From Arctopsyche grandis (Eukaryota; Arthropoda; Insecta; Trichoptera; Hydropsychidae), in contig NC_135365.1 of the NCBI RefSeq assembly GCF_051622035.1, positions 11,388,001-11,452,000 of the forward strand: DNA of 64,000 nt, written 5' to 3'. The notes beneath the pieces are model-generated. The model did not search any database, had not been told where the DNA came from, and was given only the letters and a program-made list of their open reading frames with translations. Position numbers and translations under genes: made by a program. Shown piece by piece: positions 32,774-43,100 of this stretch (its first letter is position 1; every line of letters starts with the position of its first letter).

Positions 32774-35759
32774 TTAATCTAATCCGTCCTTCTTTTCCTT
32801 GACCGCTTCCTGAAACCAAAATTTGTATATTTTAATTCACAACATATTACAGAAATTGTTTATTTATTCCACGGTTAATAGTTTATACCTTAAACCGTTC
32901 CTCGAATAAAGATAATTCAGATATTAAATCGGTGATTGCATTCGTTAAGGCGTCTTGTGGAGTATAGTCTGATGTGGTCTGTATTCTAATCACGAATTTG
33001 TGTTCGAGAGGGTGAGGTACTTTGTATCCGGCGAAGAGAACTTTAGGGTCTTTCAATAGTTGACTGCAACAGAAAATGAATTATAAATGCAGTGATATAT
33101 TAAAAAAAATTCGGATGTGACCAACTCACGACTTTATGTATTTGAGTAATATTTATTAATTATAGTAGTTTTGGACCATTGTGGCTTTACAGGAAGAAAC
33201 TAATGCGCCACAATGGCCTACATTTGATTAAGAAAAACAGAAAAATAAAAAATAAAAAGCAAAAATGCAAAAGCAGAAAAAACATGATAAAATAAAAAAA
33301 AATAAAATAAAAAGAATAAGTGTACAAGAGTGTAAAAATCAAAAATGAAATCCAAAAATCATATTCTTAGTTTCATATTAACAAAAGAAATATAGTACAT
33401 AAAAATGTACATAAGGAGAAATAAAAAGAAAAAGTAACATAAAATAAAACAATATATACATAAAAATAAAATCATGGCGAGGCCCAAATGGAAGAGAGTA
33501 GATCAAGATTCCACTCATACATACATCATATAATTAAGAAAATAATGATGAGCGCAGGTTACCAGATAAATATATTAAAATAATATCCGATAATCTACGC
33601 TCACCAAGGTGGAAAATGTCACATTCAGGAACGGCAGCAACGATTTCATTGAGAAGTCGAATAGCTCTTGGTATAGGAGCCATTCGAAAAAGAACTGTGC
33701 GAGCAGGAGGTACAACCATCAAATGATGATGTCTACCGCGCACATAATTATTAGGGACATAAAGTCCCAACTGTTCCAGCAACAACGGGCATGACGTATT
33801 ACCACGCAGTAGCTGGAGAACGAAACGAATTAACGAGAAGTTTCTCCAAAGTTCAAGGGAATTATACCCAAGCATGCCCAAAAGGAAAGGAGTAGGGTAG
33901 AGATATGGGTAGTACCCATACTCTTTCTTATAAAGAAAACGAAGAAATGCTTTTTGCACTTTTTCGATAATAAGAGAGTAGTTTGATTCATGCGGATTCC
34001 ACACAATCGCATTATACTCTAGCTTACTTCTAACAAGCGAGTTGATAAGCAAGCGAGAATACAAGGGGTTGGAGAATAACCTAGCAATATAATAAGGTTA
34101 CAAAACTAAATTCAATATTTAAACATACATACACATTCACACATACTGGCTATGAGACCATTTTCGATACAAATTGAGCGCAAATGTATTGAAACTTATA
34201 CAAGACCAAAGTTCTACTTCCGGTTGTTAGATTTTGATCGGATTTTTTTTATTAATTAAAATCATTATATATATTGTTACGTACACCGCCGAGTAAGTGC
34301 AATCGGATTAGGCCGAGTAGCATCCCAGAAACTATGTGACCGTTATAATTAGTTTCAAGGATTATCTCTAGACTAAGTGCAAGTAGGCTAAACAATGGCC
34401 ACCGAATTGGCCGCTATTGGTCCCTTCTCAGAAGTGACCGATACCGTGGGAATACATATCCGGGTACATGCCTAAACAATAGGGAAGTAACCAGACGTCG
34501 AAGATGTCCTGAGCGACCGATCCGTTATAAGGCGGTACTTAGGCGATATCAAGACATTCTGGACGGAGCACTGACAGTGCGTGTATATCCTTAATCAACA
34601 ATAAATGCTGTGAAACGACTTTGGCCTTTTACTTGGATCTTCCACCCAACCTTACGCAACAATATTATACATATTAAATATCAAGAAGATAAAAATAATT
34701 TAAAAGATCAAGATAAAATAATGAAATATTGTTTTAAAAAAAAATTACTACTTCTGGTTTACGAATTATGATCAAAACCGTATCAACTCTAAGTTGTACA
34801 TAAAGAATACAAATAAAAATTTTCAGCTTGATAAGTTTAGGGGTGTGGAAAAAATCGTACTGTCACAAGATTTTTGACTTTTCTAAGAGGAAAAAATCCT
34901 CTACTTCTGGTCAATTAAATTTAATGATTTTTTTCATTTTCGTGGCATTGATAAAAGGATTATAGTTGAATTTTATCGTGAAGAGCACACATGTTTAAGG
35001 GTTCGAAAAAAATAGTGGAAGAAAAATCGAACAAGAGTACACTGGCATTCCGGTTGGCGGATGATCACCAAATTTTATACATAACTTGGTATTAAGCTTA
35101 AATTTCTGAGTTCAAAACAGATATAATTTCGAGTTCGAATATTCTCATGATCACAAAACTTCATCTATTGTTACTACGTACAAAAAGTAAAAAAAGTATA
35201 AAGTAAAAAAAAGACAAAATGGACAAAAAAATTGATATGCACATATTTTACAATGTTGTTTTCAAAACCATTTGAGTTTAAAATGGCGACAGTACTTCCA
35301 TCTGTTTAAATATGTATTAAAATTTATTTAAACAAATGAATGTCAAAAAATAAAATTAAACCAATATTTTTTATTCAATTATATTACAACATTCGAGTCA
35401 AAATTTATATTCATCTATAAATTCTTACGTTAGAGCAAAAGAAAATGATATTATTTACCATACTCGACATAACCTCAAAAGATTTATAGAATAGTCTTAT
35501 GTTAAGTTGGTATAAATCGAAACGCGTCATACTTTCTGATCATATTTCCTAGAGTGTGATCCTCCTTGTTAACTGTAAACACGGCAGCATTGGGTACTTT
35601 TGTATCTTCCTCTTTTTGGATTCTGGAAAATGCATCATTTGATTAAAATCATCAAAAGCCCATGTATTATTTTATATCGTCGAACGAGTTTTTAACAAGA
35701 ACTTACTTGCTTTCACCCTCATAGAGAAGAAACGATTCGAATGTTGGCGGTGCGTTCAT
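32774..35759 (-). CDS. Rpb11: RNA polymerase II subunit RPB11 (POLR2J), complete, four exons
   Basis: RPB11 pairs with RPB3 as the alpha-like heterodimer that starts RNA polymerase II assembly in the nucleus. Minus-strand exons: 35707-35759 (ATG at 35759), 35533-35622, 32889-33063, 32774-32809. They total 354 bp: 117 residues plus stop, the usual animal length. The start reads [18 protein letters not shown], then the family signature [20 protein letters not shown] spanning the 33064-35532 intron, then [18 protein letters not shown] and the end [17 protein letters not shown]. All junctions hold phase. The 2.5-kb middle intron carries a truncated LINE, a solo LTR and other repeat DNA; the remaining introns are short. 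Confidence 0.97.
33130..34080 (-). pseudogene. 5'-truncated LINE (jockey/CR1-like), C-terminal part of its reverse transcriptase ORF and 3' UTR
   Basis: The minus-strand ORF 34064-33534 (176 codons) contains [20 protein letters not shown] and [16 protein letters not shown], the conserved end of jockey/CR1-type LINE reverse transcriptases. The catalytic core is absent through 5' truncation. After the stop comes an A/T-rich 3' UTR and a 41-nt hairpin with a perfect 10-bp stem (33176-33216). Lies in the long RPB11 intron. Confidence 0.8.
34150..35180. repeat. Old dispersed repeat, interrupted by the solo LTR
   Basis: Contains several TACTTCYGGTY motifs and ends AAAACTTCATCTATTGTTAC. That end also occurs at about 3233-3260 and, reversed, at 44838-44870. 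Origin not recognised. Confidence 0.4.
34275..34661 (+). mobile_element. Solo LTR (Ty3/gypsy-like)
   Basis: 387 bp from TGTTACGTAC to CGCAACA, flanked by ATAT duplications (34271-34274, 34662-34665). It contains AATAAA at about 34601 and a CGACTTTGGCC motif shared in reverse orientation with the 9345 LTR. It interrupts an older dispersed repeat (about 34150-35175) inside the RPB11 intron. Confidence 0.75.
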
Positions 35760-36026
35760 ATTGACAACAAATACAAAAAGCGATGCGTCAAACCGCGCTA
35801 ACGCCGAAACTGATCTGACAGTCTTGGTCGTAACAGATCGCTTTCGTACCTTTGGCCAAATCTCTCACTCTGATTTTAATGTGTTTTAAAAGCTGAGGAC
35901 CCTGTGAAATTAAGAATATTTGTGTCTGTGATAATGTTTCTATTCATTATTAAATATTTAATATAAGTAAATTATTTTACGATCAGAATATTTTGGCGTA
36001 TTATTTAACTTCAACTAGCTATTATA

Positions 36027-36440
36027 TCGGTGACCGTCACCGCAGCGAAAGTCGAAAAATCGAAAATTTTCATTTACCATACATACATATGAAGAGCGGT
36101 TAGTATAGATATCAGTGACGTACGGTAAAACTCTCTCTCCCCTCGACGTACAGCCTCAATTAATTTGCGCGAGCAAGATACAAGAGGAACAGGCATTTCC
36201 TGTTCCTCTTATATTTTGTATCTATTCCATTATCCTGCCCGCGCACATTAAGCAAAGCTGTACGACAAAAAGAGAGAGAATTTCACCGCATGCCACTGAT
36301 ATATATTATATATACATAGTACCGTTTACCATGCATACATTCTTTTTGATCTTTCCACTTAAGATCTTTCGATTTTCGATCTTTGCTTTCCGATATTTAC
36401 TTTTCGATCTTTCAACTTTCGATGCCGTGTACCAGACTCC
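36027..36440 (-). mobile_element. MITE with 7-bp duplication, copy 2
   Basis: Reverse orientation of the 21144 element, about 414 bp, diverged ends, perfect flanks TATTATA at 36020-36026 and 36441-36447. Confidence 0.75.
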
Positions 36441-36657
36441 TATTATATGCATCAAACTATATTTTACGTACAAATATATACATATGTACTTACGTATAGT
36501 TTGTTTCAATGCAAACCAATTATCCGAATATTTATGTATATAAAAAATTACATGCATTTATTTAGACTGTATACAATATTTTGTTATACAGTTTTCGTAC
36601 AAACTTAATAGAGGCTTAATATCAGATACGTAAATAAAATCGTTAAATCTTTTATTT

Positions 36658-37066
36658 TATAGAACATGAACACTCGCCTTTACAGATCGCTTCAAAGCGA
36701 CGAGTGCACTTATAAAGAAGTAGAAGAAGAAGAATACAATTAATATAAATAAGCATTTTATACAATGAGAATTCATACAAATATCCACAGTAACATCTAT
36801 GAAGATATTTTTGCAGCATTTTGTGATCAAATTGTCGAACCTCAAGACGTTGAATAACTTGAGATTAGCAAGATAGATAGGGAAGGAGATGCCAATTCTT
36901 ATAGAAACCGTTTTAATGAACATCAGAAAAATTTTCAAAATCTGATAAGAAACGATCGACCTGGAGTCACAAACCAAGGTCGGGCCAGCAGCGGGACTCT
37001 AGTGGGATTCGAACTCGTGCCCACTCTGCTCGACAGCATAATATGCTTACTACTAGTCTACGCCGC
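36658..37066 (-). mobile_element. tRNA-derived SINE, family A (second copy)
   Basis: Minus-strand copy of the 473-825 element: the same head with B box (GGATTCGAACTCG read on plus), the same GATCGACCTGGAGTCACAAA core and the same GAACACTCGCCTTTACAGAT end. It is more complete in the middle than the first copy. It lies upstream of RPB11, in the RPB11 to SEC14-like interval. Confidence 0.8.
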
Positions 37067-37869
37067 TGGTTATGTATAATCGATTAAAAAAATCAATACA
37101 AAGATTATTTTTATTCATTATTTTAGCTTCTTAGTATATAAAAAAAAACGTTAAATCAATTTACTGTACATATATAGAAAAATAAAATGCATTAACTTAA
37201 AAATGGTGCGTGTATGAGACACCATATTATGTATGATTGCACGCTGTTGACTTGATGAGTATTTAGAACGCCATTAAAATCATGGTAATAAAATGTCATG
37301 GCTTTTTCATCAGTAGTATTGCAAGATTCAAAATTAATTCAACATAGTAATAAAATACTTTCACTAAAAAGTGTGGCGTAAGCGTACAATCAATGAAATA
37401 TCTGTTTACAATCAATGAAATAATGTTTTGTGATTATATCACCTTTGAACACATGTTAATAATACTATCTGTATCTATTATGTTTGTGTACATAGTACAT
37501 ACAATCAATCATGCATGCATTGGTTTCATATTATAGCCCAGTCGAGATTTTTTATCTAGCATACAAAAGAAAAATAAATTAAAAATTATGATAAATGAAC
37601 AAAACGATTCTTAAACTGCATAGTACATATATGTATGTAGGTACATATGTATGCCGAAAGTATCGACTATAAATTTTGGAGATAACATGTTTGAACAACC
37701 CCACGCACATAATACCGGTGGCGGTAATATACAGACATAGCAAATCATAATATAATAATAAATACAGTATCTCTCTAGATATGTGATACGTTTTCATTTC
37801 TGTGAAGTATAAATTGACATGTACAAGTATAAGTGTTTCATATTTATTAAAAAAATTTAATAATAATAA

Positions 37870-37990
37870 TATTAAAAATATTTATTTTATTTTATTTACA
37901 ATTTTGCCATAGTGACATTACAGGATTGCCCCAATTCGTCACAATAGCTAAGCATAAAAAAGGATACAAGAATAAATATACATATGTAAG
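37870..37990 (-). mobile_element. LINE 3' end fragment with terminal hairpin
   Basis: The 41-nt hairpin at 37907-37947 has the same architecture as that at 33176, with a different stem and similar loop. It lies a few bases from the long-TIR element starting at 38005. Confidence 0.5.
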
Positions 37991-38004
37991 ATACAAAAAC
38001 AAAA

Positions 38005-38500
38005 GGTTGTGGCTATTTGCAGGTACTATATCTGCAAATTCACTGTCAGCGTGTTAACTGTTAAAATTTTGTTTTAAACCTCTTAAAATTTAGTTCGAAC
38101 TCGTAAAGTGACGTAGTGTAAGAAATATAATCCAAATTAGTTAATATTATTAATTGTTAGAAAATTATTAACATATATGTACAACGTATAATACCTACAT
38201 ACAAGTACAAGCCGCGAACTAGCTAAATGATATAAATCTATAATATTATAATAACGTGCGAAATTGATTTGCCTCATATATGTATAATGAATTGATTAAA
38301 CAAGTTTAGCATACATTAAATGTAAGAAATTATAATCGGATGCGCATGCGCAGAAGGCTTTGCGCCTGTCGCAGATATAGTACCTGCAAATAGCCAATAA
38401 TTCGCAGATATAGTACCTGCAAATAGCCAATAATTCGCAGATATAGTACCTGCAAATAGCCAATAATTCGCAGATATAGTACCTGCAAATAGCCACAACC
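38005..38500 (-). mobile_element. Long-TIR (Mutator-like) non-autonomous element, copy 1, with amplified TIR
   Basis: Ends GGTTGTGGCTATTTGCAGG and its complement; perfect 9-bp duplications AAAACAAAA at 37996-38004 and 38501-38509. The interior matches the 57489 copy in inverse orientation. The left TIR is shortened to about 32 bp; the right TIR contains four 33-bp units (38370, 38403, 38436, 38469) derived from the TIR tip. Confidence 0.8.
38370..38500. repeat. 33-bp tandem repeat, four units
   Basis: Units begin CGCAGATATAGTACCTGCAA at 38370, 38403, 38436 and 38469; the first three end GCCAATAATT, the last ends GCCACAACC, the transposon terminus. The unit is therefore the TIR tip plus a 7-8 bp spacer. 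Confidence 0.95.
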
Positions 38501-38671
38501 AAAACAAAATGTGGTAAGAAATAAAGATAAAGATAATATAAAAGACAAATAAAATATTATAACACATTTATGATCTCAAACTAAACAATCCCTCTACCAG
38601 ATCAGAATATCTTAGATTAAACGAATCCACGCTAACAGAAATCTGGTTAAGGAGTTTGATGCCTCTTACAA

Positions 38672-38880
38672 CGGTTCGGTGATTATTCCGCAAAAAGCGA
38701 TCTCGCGCAGGTCACTAAAATCTCGACCACGGAACATCTGGCACCCAAAAAATCCATCAATCGAAAGCCACCCAGGTGCAATATTGTACTAACGAGAACT
38801 TGAGTGCCAGATGTTTCGTGATCGAGATCTTAGTGACGTGTGCAAGATCACTTTTTGCAGAATAATCCGTTTACCCTTAC
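38672..38880. mobile_element. Foldback MITE family D, copy 2
   Basis: TIR of about 65 bp: GTGATTATTCCGCAAAAAGC against GCAGAATAATCCGTTTACCC; ACATCTGGCACCC and GGGTGCCAGAT-like segments face each other in the centre. Confidence 0.7.
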
Positions 38881-40075
38881 AAGAGGTGACATTGGTATGT
38901 GCCACAGAAGAAGAGAACAAACTGTGGCATATAATGTACATGAGTTGGCTGGAAACATTCTGAATTAACTTCGAATTCTACAATAATTTGAAGATTGTTA
39001 CACACACCAAACCATCCAGTAATTTGTAAAAATGTTTTCTCAAGAATACCTAAGAATTTGCGAATTAAACTGCAAATTTGCTGTACATAGTTGAAATCAT
39101 AGGAGTTTTTCAATTCTACCTTTAAGTGCGCACTTTTTAATTGTTAAATGATCGAAACATTTTTTTATTTCATACTAAAAATAAAATATTGCTCAATGTA
39201 ACATTTTTTATTTAACAAAAATATATATTTATTTAATGCGCAATTTCTTTTATTCTAATGCTCAAATGATTCGTTCTATGGATAAAAGGCATTTTTAATG
39301 CACCGTTAAATCGTAGTCATAACCCTATGTAAATATGTAATCAACATACAGTTTGAATTATTACATTTCATATTTTTAAAATCACTTTAAGTGTGAGATT
39401 AAGGGGGGGGGGGGTCTTAAATAAATGTTGCTTTAGGTCCCGAAATTCATGGCTTCGCCACTGCTGGGGAGTCATTACGATTATTTTCAATATCATTATT
39501 GTTGTTATCTGGAATATAGGTATATATGTATGTATGTATATGTACCTATAAAACGATTTAAAACTTATTAATCAAGTTGCGAATCACTAAATAGACGGCT
39601 CGAAATTTTTCATTTTTTAATCTGTATGACTGCAAGTATAAAGCCGAATTTCTTTTGTGTAGTTTCTTTTGTGAGTTTTTATGACTCATATGACTCATGA
39701 GACAAAAATAAAAACGTTCTCAATGAATGTGTGCAATCAACAAATTTGTACTTTGTTTATGGTCTTTATACTTCCTAGTATACATTTTTTGTCGATAAAA
39801 CAGCACAAATACTTACAATTGTACGTGACTAAATTGCCAATTTGCTGAAATCGCTACACATCCGCGAAAATGTTTTTTTTTAAAACTCGCCATTTAGTAA
39901 GAGGTTCACGTAGTTGGCTACGGCCACAGTTTGAGAAGCTGTGGTTGTGTGCCGAGCAACCTTGTCGGTTCTGTTGCAGGTTCACCGGACCACAACATTT
40001 GTCAGTCGAACACGGCCTGCGGTGCGTCGAGGTATTTTCCCTAATCGTAGATTTTCCGAGCGAGTTTTCCGGAAA
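38881..40075. other. Upstream region of the SEC14-like gene
   Basis: Unique AT-rich DNA, a G-run at 39404-39414 and a hAT-like end (GGCTTCGCCACTG) at 39454-39466. From about 39840 composition becomes more balanced, consistent with promoter and 5' UTR. Confidence 0.4.
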
Positions 40076-40138
40076 ATGGCTCCCGTCAACAACCCCGGGA
40101 TGAATCTGGACGATGATCAGCGATTCGCATTAATGAAG
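40076..40138 (+). CDS. First coding exon of the SEC14-like gene (21 codons)
   Basis: This exon starts at ATG 40076 and reads [20 protein letters not shown] then K, ending in phase 0 at a GTATGT donor. Its join to exon 2 gives [19 protein letters not shown], which matches the family N-terminus pattern (human: LSPRQKEALAKFRENVQDV). Exon 2 has no ATG of its own before the conserved region, so a distant first exon is required. The frame is open upstream to an ATG at 39941; that extension looks Arg-rich and transit-peptide-like, but is probably 5' UTR, because relatives start at the equivalent of 40076. Confidence 0.8.
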
Positions 40139-43100
40139 GTATGTTTATTACATGTATTAATAAAGCAAAAAGTACTAAGGTCATAAATAAAATAAAAAAA
40201 TAGGTATAAACAACATTAAATAAACTTGTTTTTCCTTCGCTTTTATATATGAAACTTCTTATGCTGACATACCTTACGATACGTTTATTGTAATTTCTAC
40301 CATTTGAAGGCTTTACGAGGAATAAAACGTACATATTTGGATATCAATAATAATTATCAAATTAAATTAAATTCAATAAATTAATATATTTTGATTGATA
40401 AAAAGATACTGTTCTGATTTTTTTAATCTCAATTCTATCTTATCGAATTTGAGACAGATATTTATTTAGAAATATTTTCATGCGATAACTTATATCATAC
40501 ATTGTTGAAAAAAATTGCTGTAAATTTTGACATTGATGTGTAAAAACAACAATAACAATGAATATATGGGTTCATTATAATAATTATATGTAAAATATGC
40601 TCCATAATACTGCTATTTTACAAGTTTTTTTATGTAATAATTATTACAACAAAGCATATGTATATGAATATTTATGACTTACTCTGTTATTGAAGCTTGT
40701 CTAATCTATCATCACCATTTTGGAGATTATGATAATTTCAAAAAAAATATTTAAAAAATACATTTAAGTGATTTATTTAAAATTATTTTTATGTACATAA
40801 TATATGTATGAAAACTCATCGTCTAATGAAATATTCATCAATAATAAGTATGATGTAAGTTTTTTCAATACTATTCTCCATAATATTATAAGTAATTTAT
40901 TCACAAAAAATACTTGACTAAAAATATCGAAGTGGAAATTTTTTAGAATTGAATATAAATCGTGCAATCAATTGCATGCTAAATTTGTAATGCAAGGAAT
41001 CAAAAGTATAGTCCAACTTTTACCCGGCTTCGCTCGGTATTTGTAATATAAACCGCCTAAACATGGCTAATCTAATAGTAAACATTTTATTAAATTTATT
41101 TGAATAGTTTTATTTTATTTAAATTTATTTGAATATTCATTTGTTTTTTTAAATTAAATTTAACGTCACAGATTTCACCACCCAAACCTTACATACAGAG
41201 TCTCTTTCGAAATTATATATTAGATTCGTTTTGAAATAACATATGTACATATATACATATGTATGCATTGTAAGGAAAAGTATTAACACATGTACCTATA
41301 AGAATTGTCAAAATGTTTCACAATGGCAATATTAACTAGTTTGGTCAAATGAGTCTGCTTAATTGACTGTACATAAATATGGATATGGGAAAAATGCACC
41401 GTCAAATTCTCACGGAAAAACATTTGCAAAATGCATGTGAAAATAACGTCAGAATGTATGTATGTATAAGGATTTTGAAATTAGACATTTGTGGCTACAT
41501 TATTATCAATCGATTATAGATACATAGATAACATACAGTATTTGTTACTGCAATTCAACATCGTTCGCGAGCCGCCAAAATTTAAAATTTGACCGTTGGC
41601 GCTGTCGGTCGTTTTGGTCGTAAGATGACCTGTGCGACTGACATTTCTAGAGCACAACATCGGCAATTTCTCTGTATCATTTTTATTTCTACTACTATTT
41701 TTACCATGTGAAAGGTACCATTTCGAAGGCGATTCTAAAACGGTACCGGCATCGTTTCTTTACACTTTCCAATCGTACATCCGAGTCAACGCACCTAACA
41801 CACTTAAAAATATACAAAGATATATACAATAAACATCGTGTCGAATTAAAACAGAACGTTTCATGCGATACTCATTAATTCCAATGAAGAATTGGAGTAA
41901 GGTTGTCTCGGTACGAAGCGTCGACTGGTCACGGAATCGAATCAAGATGCATTTATGAGTAAAAGTCCCCCTTATGATCGTTTACATTTTTTTTTTGTAC
42001 GGTCAGGAAGTTATAAATGACACGCAATTAATTTGAAAAAATCATACGATACATTATTGATTTGATTGACTGTTTATATTCCGTATTGATATGTGTTTGA
42101 ATTGGTCCCCAACTACATAAAACTAAAAAGTGAAGTTTCTAGTAAAGGGTATTTTTTTTTTCATTTCTGGTTTCTAATTTCCCTACGACAGTTATTTTGC
42201 TCACAAGTACCATATATGTATGTGCAAATATAGATTACGTTGGCTGCACCGATTTTTTCGGTACACTAAACAATTAAATGAATATTTATATACGATTTGC
42301 GCATTCAGTTATGTTAATCGTGTGCATGATGTTTCTAGTGATCCAAATATTTACCGAAGTTGAAAGAACTGGTTATTGTGCAGTCGGTTCTCTATCTCGA
42401 ATTTTTTTATGTAGTAAGATTTCGATTAATAATGTTGCCCTGCGCCCTATACGAAAGCAGGTCTAGCAACATTAAATCAAGGTAAACGACTGGTTCCCCC
42501 GAAAATACTTTCGCTTTCATTGTAACGTGACACATCTTCTTTTAAGTTTTTAAATGCACCGTGCACGTTATGATTGTAACTGCGTATATTGATGTGTAAA
42601 CGTTCAATTACAGTATGAATGAAATTTGTAATGTTTATCACAAAATAATTCAGAACAATTTCATACGAATCCCAGTGAAAGCTTACGGTCGGAATTTCGA
42701 TTGCATGCGGCAAATTAGCATCATTGAAACTAACGAACAAAATCACGGGCATAGATTTGATAAAAAAAGGATCAATTTTCCCAATCAAATTAGCGTGCAA
42801 GTTTTTTTTATATATCTGAGTCACTCGTGCGAAACACTCGAAATTGACTACTTGCTAATTTGTTGATGCTTTTTTGTCAGTTTTAGTTCAATGGACGAAT
42901 TCATTGATTTTAATGATCGGACGCGAAGTGGTTGGTAGAATTTTAATTAAAATACAAAATATTAAATACTAGTGGTCTTACCCGGCTTCGCTCGGTATTT
43001 GTAATATAAACCGCTGAAACATTTTATTTGAATAGTTTTATTTTATTTAAATTTATTCGAATATTAAATTGTTTTTATATTAAATTTAACGTCACGGATT

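Noticed and set aside
36115..36543. 142-codon plus ORF
   Set aside because: Runs through the 7-bp-duplication MITE; not shared as an ORF by the other copies over its length.
38370..38500. CRISPR array
   Set aside because: Repeats and spacers are all identical, eukaryotic context, derived from a transposon end.
38296..38567. Three overlapping ORFs with repeated CRYYICELLA-type peptides
   Set aside because: Translation of the 33-bp transposon array in three frames.
42477..42866. 115-codon minus ORF and overlapping 83-codon plus ORF
   Set aside because: No splice or family support, composition typical of AT-rich chance ORFs; lies in SEC14-like intron 1.
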